A DNA stretch of 64,000 nucleotides from Dryas octopetala (lineage: Eukaryota; Streptophyta; Magnoliopsida; Rosales; Rosaceae). Under the pieces are notes generated by a model. It was not told the DNA's origin. It made no database searches and was given only the letters and a program-made list of their open reading frames with translations. Within the stretch, counting starts at the first letter, position 1; every line of letters starts with the position of its first letter. The stretch covers positions 15,970,835 to 16,034,834 of the forward strand of contig OY992832.1 of NCBI GenBank assembly GCA_963921425.1, read 5' to 3'. Below are positions 26,000-37,055 of this stretch, one piece after another. Both the position numbers and the translations under genes were made by a program.

Positions 26000-26749
26000 C
26001 TATATCTTTATTAGCCAATTTATGTCAGGATAGAGACAATTGTATTTTCATTAAATTATTGGTGGGGGCTAAATATCAACAATCAATAATGAAACCAGAA
26101 TGATTCATAAAAAAAAGGCTTATTTGTGCATTTACTCCCTGAAACATAGTTATGTCTCACTTTAACCCTTTAAAGTTTAATATTTTAATTGATCCCTTGT
26201 AAGTTGCTCCCGTGTCTCACGTAACCCAAAATTATTAAGTCTGTCAATTCCATTTTATACCTGCACATAGATGACACATCAGCAATTCAAATGATGGAAT
26301 ATATGAACTTGATAGTTTTAGGTTATATAAGATATGAAGAAAACTTATCGGGTAAATTGAGACAATAAACATTAATGAAGTGAAGTGAGACGAAGCTATG
26401 CAAACAAGCAAAAAAATTAATAATGAAACCAGACTGAGAAAAAGCCCAAACTTTTATCATCTTCTCTCCTTTTTTTATTTTTTTCTTTCTTTTTTTATTT
26501 TTTAAATTTTATTATCAGTAGTGCTAGATATACCACATTTTTATACCATAATTTCATACCACCTTATGTGGCAACTTACATGGCATTCATACATTGGATA
26601 CTAAAAAAGAAAAAGAAAAACTCAAAAAGAAAAAGAAAAACTTTGTCCAATAAAGTAATGACACGTGAGATGGTATAAGAATGTGGTATAAGAAATGTGG
26701 TAAGAATAGCATTATTCTTTTATTATTATAATTATTATTTTTTAAGACT

Positions 26750-27111
26750 GATCAAACTTCTCAAAAAAAAAAAAAAAAAAACAGGGCCAGCCCCAAAGTA
26801 CAGTGAACTGAAAAGCGATAGATGGGGCAGACAAACTAAGCAAGGTACTAGAATGAGTATAATTGTAGAAGATTACAGACAACCAAACTGAAACAGGACA
26901 GCCAATGAGAGCTTCTCAGTTTAACAAAACAAGGCTAGGAGTTCAAGCAACAGAAGGTGAGCCATCTTCGGATTTTTTCCTTTGGTTCTCTCTTAGCTTC
27001 ATCAGTCATCAAATTTTTTATTCTCCAAAGCAATCAAGCAAGCAAAATAGTCGATTTTCTACAGCCAAAATTTCCTAAAGAGCAAAACTGATCGAGACTT
27101 TTGATTCAAAG
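26750..27111 (+). promoter_or_regulatory. conserved promoter and non-coding first exon of F-box B
   Basis: The counterpart of the block at 18500-18838: GGGCCAGCCCCAAAG, CAGCCAATGAGAGC (CCAAT-like) and AAAGCAATCAAGCAAGC, ending at TTCAAAG|GTAATTTTG (exon end 27111). Confidence 0.55.
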
Positions 27112-27947
27112 GTAATTTTGCTCAGATTTCTTCTTCTTTTCTTGTTTTCTTTTTTTTCTTTCTCCCTTTGTTTCAGCTTTCTAATAATTAATATCCCAAC
27201 TGAATCTTTGAAATGATCGGGTTAGGTCAGATAAGACTGTAGTATTTACTGATTATGTTAAGGGCTCAATAAAATTAAAGAAATTAAGTTGATTCAAATT
27301 ATAAAAAAAAAAGTTCAAAGATGGGAGATTAGCTCAACAAGACTCATAGGCCCGTTAAGTTTTTAGCCACATCGTTTTCATGGTCAAAATTATATTTTTT
27401 AGTTTTTAGGATATTTCTGATTTTTGGATTTATTTTCCAATTAGGATTAGTATTGATTTCCATTGTTTATTAGGATTAGTATTGATTTCCATGTTTCCTA
27501 GTAGGTTTAAGGTTTGAACCCTCTATAAAGGTCTAGTTTGTTGATTTTGACGTTTGTCGATCCATTGCGCCATTTTGTTATCAAGCACATAAACATTAAT
27601 TAGTGTCTAGGACTTTCACTTAAACCCAGAACTACAAATTCGCGGAAGGTATTATTGTAGTGCTAGTCAATTCTAAGCAATTTAGTATTTTATACAGTAG
27701 CAATTCGAATTGTATTATTATAGCGTTATATAGAGTTCCGAAATTTCTTTTTCTTAAAAAAAAAAAAAAAAAAAACTTTATGTGCATTTATTCAAATGGT
27801 ATTACCGTATTGCATAGTAAATTAGTTTTGTAATTGATCAGGTTTACTGTTTAGGTGTATTAGTTGAAGAATTTGATTTTAATATTTTACTCCTGTTGCT
27901 TTGTTTAAGTTTGTTGTTCGTGACTGTTTTTGTTTGAATCTTTTTAG

Positions 27948-29904
27948 GTACTCGCCAAAAAGAAAATTAATTTCTAGTGATGTGAATGTGAATGGAGCTT
28001 TCCATTTTAATGGTCAGCCTTGGTTCTCCACAAGCTTAGGATCGGCTTTAGGATATAAGAACGATATAAGCACCAAAAACATCAGCAGGAGATCATATTC
28101 TGAAAAAAAAGATGGCCGGAATTAACATGAAAGGAATCATATGCAGTTTCTGTTCTGGAAGAAGTTTTTTAAACCGTGCTTTAAGGATTTGGATACTGCA
28201 TCTTTTATGGTTTTTGATAAAAAGTAAGTATCATTGATTCGTTGTTACAGTTTAATTTGCTTGAACTAGTAACTGTATGTGTCATGACATCAAGTGCCAA
28301 GTGTTTATTGATATCGTTGCTAATTAACATGACAAATTAAATACACGTATGCTTATTCTTTGGCCGGTAATTAGTACTGGCTAGGTTTGGTCCGTTGAGT
28401 CCATATATAATTTGGGATAAGTAGTTTGATTTCTGGTATATTTAATTTATATACACATATACTTTGTTGAATAAAATTAAGAATTGAAATTAAGTTTTTA
28501 TTGAATATTAATCTTTTGTTTGGTTTGGGTGAGCAGTAGGATTTGAGAAGAAGAGAAATGTAAAGTCGATTGACAAGAAGAGAAACGCAAAGTTGAAGTT
28601 GATGGACCTACCCAACGATGTCATGGTGGAGATTCTTGTGAGACTGCCCGTAAAATCACTTTGTCGCATCCGATGTGCGTCTAAGACCTGTTTAAACATT
28701 GTCAAATGCCCTTTCTTTGCTACACTGCACACTCCACGCTTACTTAATTCTGCTGCTGCTGTTGCCAACCCTGCTGCTTTTGAGGTACCAAAACTCATGC
28801 TTCTTGCTCGATCATGTTCTTCAAATGATAAAAGGTCATTGGCCTTGCATCCATTGAAATACAATGGCAAGTACGCCTTGGGAAAAACTAAACATGCTCT
28901 TCTTCTCTCAAAGAATTTCACCGAGCAATTGTTTTACAGTGTAGAATTCGTTTTCTGCAACTTGTTTTGCTTTCAATTTGATCTGGGACATGGCTCATGC
29001 TGCTTATTCAATCTTCTTAGGAAAGAAGTTCTAAAGCTCCCAACGAGTAACATCAAAATTCCATATTTTCTTGGAAATTGGTATGGTATGGGATTTGATA
29101 ATATAAGCAACACCTACGAGATTGTTTGTGTTTCCAGAAATGCAATGGACAACAACCAAGTGGCCCAGGTTTATGCATTGGGCACAAGCTCGTCATGGCG
29201 AGAGATACAATCAGTACCTCCTTATTTTCTAAGCAACAAGAAGGCATCTGCATATGGAGACATGCATTGGTTGATTGATAGGAATGGAGGAAGCTATAAA
29301 TATCATATTATATCCTTCGATTTCAAGAAAGAGGAATTCAATTGGACTCCTCATCCCAACTTGCAACTGGATTTTGTTGACATTATTGGATGTGGCGGCA
29401 TACATTTGCTTAATCTTAAAAGGATCATTGGCCATTGTGGGTCTTTCTTCATATATTAAGATATGGGTATTGAAAAATTATGATAAACAGGAGTGGGCGC
29501 TAGATTACAAAATTGATATCCAAATGTTCAGATGGCATCCTTTTGGTTTGTTTAAATCAACTTCGGCTTGTGGTGAATGGGAGCATGGCATATTTTTCAT
29601 TAAAAAAATTAATGAATGCTATTTTTTTGATCTAAGATGTGGTTCCATGAATCGCGTATCACTTGGAACATGCAGGATGGGGAATGCTATTTTTTTGATC
29701 TAAGATGTGGTTCCATGAATCGCGTATCACTTGGAACATGCAGGATGGGGAATGCTATTTTTTTGATCTAAGATGTGGTTCCATGAATCGCGTATCACTT
29801 GGAACATGCAGGATGGGGAAGGAAAATAAACTTTTCAACTGTATTAGAATTTTCAGTTATACTGAAAGCTTGATTTCCCTAAAGAATTATGGCAATTTGA
29901 TTTA
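27948..29904 (+). pseudogene. F-box gene B, broken by a frameshift and a 68-bp triplication
   Basis: The same architecture as F-box A. Leader exon 27948-28223 has an ATG at 28127 and ends AAAAA|GTAAGT; the F-box exon starts after GAGCAG at 28536, in frame. Residues match A closely (LPNDVMVEILVRLPVKSLCR; KYNGKYALGKTKHALLLSKN). An extra A in the run near 29418-29421 (CTTAAAAGGATC, against CTTAAAGGATC in A) shifts the frame, and translation stops at 29459, giving 339 aa from 28127. The remaining codons are recognisable in the next frame (SLAIVGLSSYIKIWVLKNYD). Further on a 68-bp unit is present three times and shifts the frame again. The product would keep the F-box but lose the last quarter of the FBA region. 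It is probably a pseudogene, although a truncated protein is possible. Confidence 0.85.
29615..29818 (+). repeat. 68-bp direct repeat, three copies, inside F-box B
   Basis: Three near-identical 68-bp units start at 29615, 29683 and 29751 (each beginning AATGCTATTTTTTTGATC and ending AGGATGGGG). F-box A, C and D have a single unit at this point. 68 is not a multiple of 3, so each extra copy changes frame. Confidence 0.95.
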
Positions 29905-30109
29905 AAATACAATCAGATACATGATATTTGCTAGTTAATTTATATTTTTCTTAGATGTTTGATTTGTTGCTGTATGCATATATACATTCATTGCAACGGG
30001 TGTAATTTAGATGAGTTTTGCTTATCAAACAATAGATCAACATTGAAATTTAGATGAATGTTGACCGTTAATAAAACCTTGGTTAATTTGTATTTTATTT
30101 CTTATGAAT

Positions 30110-30400
30110 GTTGGTGAATACAACATTGGTGAATGGTGATGAGACTCCTATATATATATACACACCCCAAGTACCATGAGTAGTGACTGAAATACAAGGT
30201 CCTCTGGAACTCTCATGGCGAGCTTGTAACTTCTTTTGAGGATCAAATGGTCTGGCAGTTGGCAGGACATTCTCACGTCAACAAAAATAATAAACTCATG
30301 ATCCTGCATCTGAGGATAGCTAGAGGCTCTTTCTCAATCAATGAAGGCAACTGGTGTGAGCTAGCCAACTGGTTTTGGTTTTGTCTATCATTAATTACCA
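30110..30400 (+). repeat. conserved block downstream of F-box genes, copy B
   Basis: Shares GGTGAATGGTGATGAGACTC, TCTTTTGAGGATCAAATGG and GATAGCTAGAGGCTCTTTCT with the block after F-box A. Confidence 0.5.
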
Positions 30401-31082
30401 ACAATTAGTTGATGCTGAATTTGTTTCTTGAAGTTTGAGACAAAAGATTGCACATATCCTGGGAACTTATACGGCAGCATAAACATAATGCTACTTTTCT
30501 CACCCCAAAAAAGAGATAAAAGAAAAGATAGTTCTACTTTAAGATTTCCTTCGAACTTTACAGGATCTAGGAAGTAATCTGGAATACTGTAAATTGATGA
30601 ATGAATGAATTTTGATGTAAGATAAAAGTTAGCAGTTAGCTAGCACTCGACAATTCAATATTAGCACCTAACTAACGGTAATACAAATTTAACATTATGA
30701 GCAGTGGCACACAATGACAACACTGAGTAGTTAAGCATATTACAAGGGCAAGAAATCACATAAAAGGACGCACACAAACCTCAGAATGAGCAATGGCATA
30801 ATCTAGTACTAGTAGACTATAACATAACAAATGAAAAATTTAAACTTACATAGAAGTCTATACGAAAGCACTATAAATATTACAGGAATCAGACATATAT
30901 AAATTTGCTGAAACGATATAAAACTCTGTTAGTAATATATAAATATCCACACATTCTAGGAGGAATTAAGCCAGTACAAGTAGGAACTTTTAGAAAAAAC
31001 ATACTATACTCCACTTTAAGTACCAACAAATTAGAAAGAGAGCAATTATAATATTTTAAATAAGATAGACAACATATGTAAC

Positions 31083-32895
31083 CTTGAGGAAAGGCACGAA
31101 AAGCATTAGATACTGTACAAGGTTCACAAAAAGAATCTAGAAGAGGTCGATTTTCTCATTCCATTTCCAGTACCTAAATGCAGAAACATGTCTTGTCAGA
31201 AATTGATCATGTTAAGAATGAACTAATAACTATGTTAGCTTTGATGCACAAATTATAACACAAGTCACTGCTTCACCCTCACCTTCCACAACATCTAAAA
31301 CTTATCAGATGAGAGTATTGAGCTGCACTGCAGGAACTACTCCAAGAGGTGTATTGTTTGCAGCGTCCCAATCCTCTTTCTCATGGAGTTCATTTACTAC
31401 CTACTGAAAAGTGCAATGCTTGTAAGAAGAAAATGATGGTTGAACTTAATTTATGCGCATGATTCTGAAAACACATGCACTCTATTGGAAGATATAAACA
31501 TAAGAAACCTTCCAGAATACATAAGGTTTTAGAAGCATTGGAAATATGTTTTTGAAAGGAACAATGATGAACCAAACTCAATTCTTTGTGAGATTATATA
31601 CAGTTTGTGTTTCAGACTAATAACTTTGCCAGTCAGTTCACTAACAAGCTTCAATAATGAAACATGAAAGCTTTCCCACTTTAATTCAATTAGAAACTAT
31701 CACAGCTTTAATTCAAACAACAAAACAACACTTTGTGTTTGCCAACAGTTCTCCCTGCAAATAAATCTAACTCATTGGAGGAAAAGGAGAAAGGGTTGGG
31801 GGCTATAAGTGATTCCTCAGAGGAGTTGTTCCCACAACCACAATAAGGCATTCCTCATGTTTATTAATGTTAACGCTTCAAATAAAGCATATCCACATAG
31901 CCACTAATCATTGCCAACCAACCTCAGCCAAGATTCCATCCTCACTAACACAAACAATGCCCGCATACTTGGAAGGATCTAGTGTTTTAGCTACTTCCTT
32001 TGCATGTAGTTGAGAATTATTTGAAATTTTGATTAAAGAATTACAAGAACACATTAACATGCCCCACAACCTGGAAATCCAAAACTCGACCAGCATCAAA
32101 TTTCAACGAATATATGTACAAGATTTTAAGAAAAAAACCAAACTTTGCAGCATCCTCAAAAAGACGAGTTACTTGATCAATAAATATTTTTGATGCAAAT
32201 TTATTCCCGAGGTAGCAGATTCCATCTCCGTCATGCATTTCAGTATTTACGGAAGAGCAGGATACAGCATGGAAATGGTTAGGATGCTCACAGAGAGCAT
32301 TGAGCTCCAAAGTGTTAATGAGAATATTTAAAGCATTGTGAAATGAAAGAGAAATACTACATTGCAAGCAAGGTCAAGTAATTAAGACAATAAGCAACAA
32401 AAACAGAAATACTACATTTCAATATTCCACAATGAAAACAACACATAGACTCGTAGTATCCACAAAAACAGAGAAACAAGTGGGCTATCCAAAACCAGGT
32501 ATTGCTTGCTGGATGCAAACCTTCTCTATAAAGTATAATAGTTAATGTTTCAACATTCCCAGTATCATAGTTGGCAATGAAAACAGCTGAATTCTATAAA
32601 TTAAATAATAAAAAATTAATGAATGTTTGAACATTGCATTTGATGGGTCCTAATATTATCACGGATTAACACAGAACAAAATAATACCTCAACAAGTCAA
32701 TCAAGTGATAGAATTTGATATAAAACCCACAAAAAAAGAAAATCATAAGAGAAATAGGGAAATGTTATTCTCACAATGATCTTCGGACCTCCTCCACCAG
32801 AATCAAACTCCGTTGACCTCTCTCTGACGCCGTCGACGAATAACGTATACGGGTTGTAGTCGAGAGGACTGGGGTCGATCGGTCCATCACCGTTG
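31083..32895 (-). pseudogene. sphingosine (long-chain base) kinase pseudogene, copy 1
   Basis: Sphingosine kinase phosphorylates long-chain bases through a DAGK-type catalytic domain. On the minus strand, broken pieces of it occur in order: an N-terminal piece (YTLFVDG and a GQRSLIL stretch in another frame) near 32770-32890; DGDGICYLGNK and ASKIFIDQVTRLFEDA near 32130-32250; QLHAKEVAKTLDPSKYAGIV then CVSEDGILAEV near 31915-32010; EKEDWDAANNTPLGVVPA near 31330-31385; GTGNGM near 31165; and CEPCTVSNAF near 31100. The functional SGDG motif reads SEDG here. Frameshifts and stops (for example within the piece after GTGNGM) preclude a full product. It is a paralogue of 48951-50590, in the same orientation after an F-box gene. 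Whether any exon is still used is unknown. Confidence 0.8.
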
Positions 32896-32899
32896 CATT

Positions 32900-33944
32900 T
32901 TTCGTTTTGGCGTTTTTAGAACACCACGCGCCTTTGTCTTTGTGGATAGTTTCGTTTGCTTGCTTGCTTTTTTATTTTTTTCTTCAATTGTATAGTTGTT
33001 ACTTGTTGGCTTGTTGCCTGAGAGTTGAGACTTAATTATGCTTTGAATCTCTAAATTACGATACTCAATTGGATTTTTTTTATAGCCTTTATTATTTTAA
33101 TGTAGCATAATACAATCATATATCATTATCTAATTTACGTGTTACAATATGAATGGACGATATGCTTATAAATTTAGGGTATATAATTTTAGTAAAAATG
33201 CTCTAAATTTAATTGGTTAACAATTTAATACAAAGCTAACCACGGTAACTACCTTCTTGAGCTGACGATGTAATTTCATAATTCGAATTATTCATTTTTT
33301 AATTCTCACTCTATAGATCATCTTTCTAAAACATCTCCAAAATTAGAAGTCATTTAGTCATTAGATTATAATAACAATCATTTATATGTTTTTATTGAAA
33401 ACAATATATGTTTGTTTATTTATTTGATCACAATTAGATAACTATATGATTTTCATTTTGGGTGAATTTTTGCAAGGATGATTTTTGAAAGGTTCAGATT
33501 ATGAGATTAGTCATGTGATGCGCCCAAAATGGTAGTTAATTAGCTTCTTATTAACTTGCTAACCAGTTAGGTTTATATTGCTCTTGAAGGTTTTAGATAT
33601 TAATAATTGAACACATGTTATAATTCTAATAAATTAGTCATACTACTATATGGTGTTACAGTCACACACAATAATTTTTTTTTTTTAATGATTTAGTTTA
33701 GATCATACATAAATCTCTAGATAGTGCAATTTGAGCAAATTGGAAAGTTACTTCGTACAAACTCGAAAAAATCTATTTAAGGTTTAAAGTCTAAGTTTAA
33801 TTAACATGATAAAATTGCGAGAAAGTAAATCCAAAATAATTTATGAATTCATCAATAGCTATCGAAAGGAAATTAAACTGGTGGAGATGGCTTTTTGTCT
33901 TCTCGATTCCCCCCAATTGGCGAAGAGAGGGGAGAAAGACAGAG
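32900..33944. other. intergenic region
   Basis: No gene. Around 33360-33500 there is a MITE-like remnant containing TTTTTGCAAGGATGATTTTT, a motif shared with the MITEs of the ankyrin gene introns. Confidence 0.45.
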
Positions 33945-33949
33945 AACAG

Positions 33950-34051
33950 TGTTGAGAGTAATGTGGAGCAATGTCCCACATCGGAAAACTAAGGCTTAGC
34001 ATATGTGCTTATAAGTCTTGGGCCTCTCCACCCATTGCCAATTGGTTTTGG
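33950..34051 (+). repeat. left LTR (truncated) of the gag-carrying element
   Basis: About 100 bp nearly identical to 34928-35029, starting TGTTGAGAGTAATGTGG and ending CAATTGGTTTTGG, after which the two copies diverge. It lacks the terminal ~20 bp of the right LTR. Confidence 0.8.
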
Positions 34052-34868
34052 TGTTAGAGTTTGCTGCAAATTGAGCTTGAGGTTGCCACGGTCTGGTATT
34101 GGCCGGAGATCCAGCAGCAGAGGAGGGTTGAACAGCCACAAATTGAAAGGATGGACAACGCTTGGCAGTGTGACCCTGGACACCACAGACTTGACAGTAG
34201 CCTTGATATGGACGTGATGGAGGCCGATTGTTGTTGCGGTTAGAGTGGCTAGAAGTAGAAGATGGCCGCCAATTTTGAGAGGGTGGACGCCAAGTGGTTT
34301 GACCTGGTTGAGAGGAGGAATTGGAGTTGGGACGCCAAGTGTTGCCTGAATGGTTGGGTCGCCAATTGTTGGTGGTGAAAGAAGTCCGATTGGCAGGATT
34401 GGCTGTAATAGGATGGGGAAGCTCGGGCTTTGAGTGAACAGGAAGTGAAGCTTCAAAGGAGAGCAGCTTTTCATGAAGCTCCTCAAACGAGATTGGGTTG
34501 TCACGAGCCTGAACGGCCCGAACAAGTTCTTTGTATTCTTCTCCAAGGCCATCTAAAATTTTTTCAGTGAGGTCTTCTGCATCCATTGGAGCACCGAGAA
34601 TAGCCAGCTCGTCTGAACGAGCTTTGATTGAGTGAAGAAAGTCTGTGATGGTCATAGTGCCTTTGTTGGGATTTTTAAGAAGATTTTTGACTTGCTTGAT
34701 GCGGCCACGAGTTGGTTTGGCATAGGTGTTGGAGAGGGTGTTCCAAGCTTCCCTGGAGGTGGTGGCACGAGCAACAAATGAAATAATAGTTGGAGAAAGA
34801 GAGCCAATGATGGCATTCAGAGCTTGGTTATCCGCGTGTAAGGCCCAACGGTCACACGTGCTCCCACG
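33996..34868 (-). CDS. Copia-type gag (UBN2 region plus zinc knuckle), open reading frame
   Basis: A frame open for about 290 codons from 34868, with ATG at 34655 (219 aa from there). It begins with a retroviral-gag-like region of Ty1/Copia elements (DNQALNAIIGSLSPTIISFV; TSREAWNTLSNTYAKPTRGR), continues with EDLTEKILDGLGEEYKELV, then a Ser/Pro/Asn/Trp-rich linker with WRP repeats, then a CCHC knuckle (CQVCGVQGHTAKRC, spacing CX2CX4HX4C). The last codons and the stop are read from antisense LTR sequence. Gag packages element RNA. There is no protease, integrase or reverse transcriptase, so it depends on a partner element if active. The frame is intact, which suggests a recent insertion. Confidence 0.8.
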   Translation of the reverse strand, partial: RGSTCDRWALHADNQALNAIIGSLSPTIISFVARATTSREAWNTLSNTYAKPTRGRIKQVKNLLKNPNKGTMTITDFLHSIKARSDELAILGAPMDAEDLTEKILDGLGEEYKELVRAVQARDNPISFEELHEKLLSFEASLPVHSKPELPHPITANPANRTSFTTNNWRPNHSGNTWRPNSNSSSQPGQTTWRPPSQNWRPSSTSSHSNRNNNRPPSRPYQGYCQVCGVQGHTAKRCPSFQFVAVQPSSAAGSPANTRPWQPQAQFAANSNTKTNWQWVERPKTYKHIC

Positions 34869-34927
34869 TCACCCAATATAATTTGTTCACGTGTAAGGCT
34901 CAAAATATCGCCACACGTGCGGGGGCG

Positions 34928-35051
34928 TGTTGAGAGTAATGTGGAGCAATGTCCCACATCGGAAAACTAAGGCTTAGCATATGTGCTTATAAGTCTTGGG
35001 CCTCTCCACCCATTGCCAATTGGTTTTGGGTTGGATGCTCTAATTCTATCA
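34928..35051 (+). repeat. right LTR of the gag-carrying element
   Basis: 124 bp from TGTTGAGAG to TTCTATCA, followed directly by the AACAG target duplication at 35052-35056. Confidence 0.8.
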
Positions 35052-35056
35052 AACAG

Positions 35057-37000
35057 GTTGTGCCGTTGTGGGGGCTGAGAATATGAATATAGTGCGCTTT
35101 AAGGGTGGCGATGTTGAAACTTGAAAGTTCCAAGGTCAAAACAAATGGGCACTGCTAGTTTGGAAGACCAAAACAACAATGCATATAATATAATATGTCG
35201 TCAAGGCCGATTGTGTCAGTTAGAGGCCCCAAATTTTATAAATCTCTTATATAATATGTTAGGTCCTAGTGGCAAAAAAAAAAAAAAAATGGATACGTCC
35301 AAATAATGCAAAACAAAATTTTAAAGTTCAACGTAAATGTGCATAAAAATTGAGGGCTCCATTTATATGTCATCTACGAGACTGGTTTGAGATCTTTGAT
35401 TAGGTTTAGTAGTTTAGGTTTATTGAGGAAGTGCAAAAGCCTTGGGAAAACTCATTGCTCATCAAACATAGGGGAGATCACATTCTTACAATTTCTTGAT
35501 GCCTCGGCCACAACAAATTAATGAGGTGTTTGAAAGGGTTTATTCAACTAATTGATTAAACTAACGATTTTTTCATTATGAAATTCTCGTTGGGCGGATG
35601 ATCGATTGTGCATACTTGATTAGTGAGAGGCCTTTAATTATTACGAGATAATACATTGTGATCTAATAATGCGGGTCGGATTTCATAATGAGTGTAAAGA
35701 TTAATTGAATGGCTGTTTTTAGCTTTGAATCCAAGCTCGGAGACTTGAACATGGAGTTATTAATGAAGGACCTTGACTTGGAGTTGACTAACTATGATGT
35801 GTAAAGCCATCGAGGCTTTAATTAATCTATTATTAGTGTAACTACATTTTGTCGTTAAAAAAAAGGACATGCATGCATGCATTCATGTTTAATTGAAACA
35901 ACAGCTAGCTCCCGAAAGTTTGTTTAATTGAAATAATAACTAAGGAATGTTGCTAGCATTTAAGTATATTACCATTTGAACCGACTTCACCTTTGTAATA
36001 AATATTACAATTTGGCATATGCTGTTTTAGTAAGTATTGATTATCAAAACAATTTTTTTAGTTTCCCATTTCCTTTTAAAGAAAAAGTTGTCTCACTCTC
36101 ACAACAATAGGCTCCATTAATTATGATTGTAAGTATAATATATAATACCTTTTGAGAATTACATATATATATATGATTATATATATGAAACTATCATGAT
36201 TGTATATATCTATATAGTAAAATATAATGATTTTTGAATTATCTTTGGGTTCAAATGGCTGAGATCGTTCCAGTTTAAATCCAATATCGACTATCTATTT
36301 TTTAAATTTACTTTCTCGTTCATGAGAATTAGTTTACCGTCTCTCTCTCATTAATTAATTTTTTCAAATTTACTTTTCGTTATCTATTAAATTGATTATA
36401 CTTACCAAAATATCAATGTTTGCGCAATAGAAAGAACCGCTTCGTAATCGCTCACAGAGGCTAATATATAAACAAAAACAATAGGTTGAAATGGAGTTCT
36501 CCTAGTCAGCGTGGAGTGAGGAGTACCCTGGTTACCCACCATTAGATCCAATCCAACGGCGGCCGGTGTTAGTTTTATAGTGAACTTTAACTTTTATTAT
36601 ATAATATAACTCCTCCGATCTCCATTTGTGAATGAAAATACTAAAAAGGACATGCATCTATGAGAGGAGGTTGGAGGAGCTCCTCCAACATGGAAGAGAA
36701 GTATCGTTCAAAATTGATCAAATTAACTCATGTTACCCATGAGTGGTCCAAATCAGAGGCTACGATTGAGTTTGATAAAGGCTGAGGTGAAGCTACATTT
36801 AATCACGATCGTACATTGCAGAAGTAAATTCAAAAACTCATAACGTGGAATAGCTTCAGCCGTTCGATTCAAATTCAAACCAAGCAGAAAGAAGCAGCTT
36901 TGATGCGACACAGAGGATCTATATATGTTTCGAAGAAAAACCCCTTGTGCGTTTCTTCTGCTTAATAAACCCACAGAGGGCCAGAGGGAAGAGGCAGAGC
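35057..37000. other. intergenic region of the duplicated segment, unit B
   Basis: No gene. Blocks match the region 50930-52250 of the other unit (GTGTTTGAAAGGGTTTATT; ACAATTTGGCATATG), showing that the segmental duplication extends between the sphingosine-kinase pseudogene and the small gene. Confidence 0.5.
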
Positions 37001-37055
37001 ATTTTCATTCTGTTTTTTTTCTCTCCTAACTTTCTCTGATTCTCTCAAGCTAAAA

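Larger units (their letters stand above)
22291..26500. other. intergenic part of the F-box array, unit A
   Basis: No gene found. Blocks at 22430-22980 and 23980-24150 match sequence flanking the small genes at 37056 and 52305 (for example AGTGGCCCCACTCCCA and TACAATTTGGCATATG), but the gene itself is missing here. The block 24340-24730 matches 54490-54870 plus 56466-56560, which is the empty site of the gypsy insertion. Confidence 0.55.
33950..35051. mobile_element. small LTR retroelement (1.1 kb) carrying a gag domain
   Basis: It is bounded by TGTTGAGAG...CTATCA and flanked by an identical 5-bp duplication, AACAG (33945-33949 and 35052-35056). The right LTR is 34928-35051 (124 bp); the left copy (33950 to about 34051) lacks the last ~20 bp. 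A purine-rich GCGGGGGCG sits just before the right LTR, where a polypurine tract is expected if the plus strand is the sense strand. The only coding content is gag, on the minus strand. Size and content recall TRIM and TR-GAG elements. The sense strand is inferred from the polypurine position and the TCCCACATCGG motif, not proven. Confidence 0.75.
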
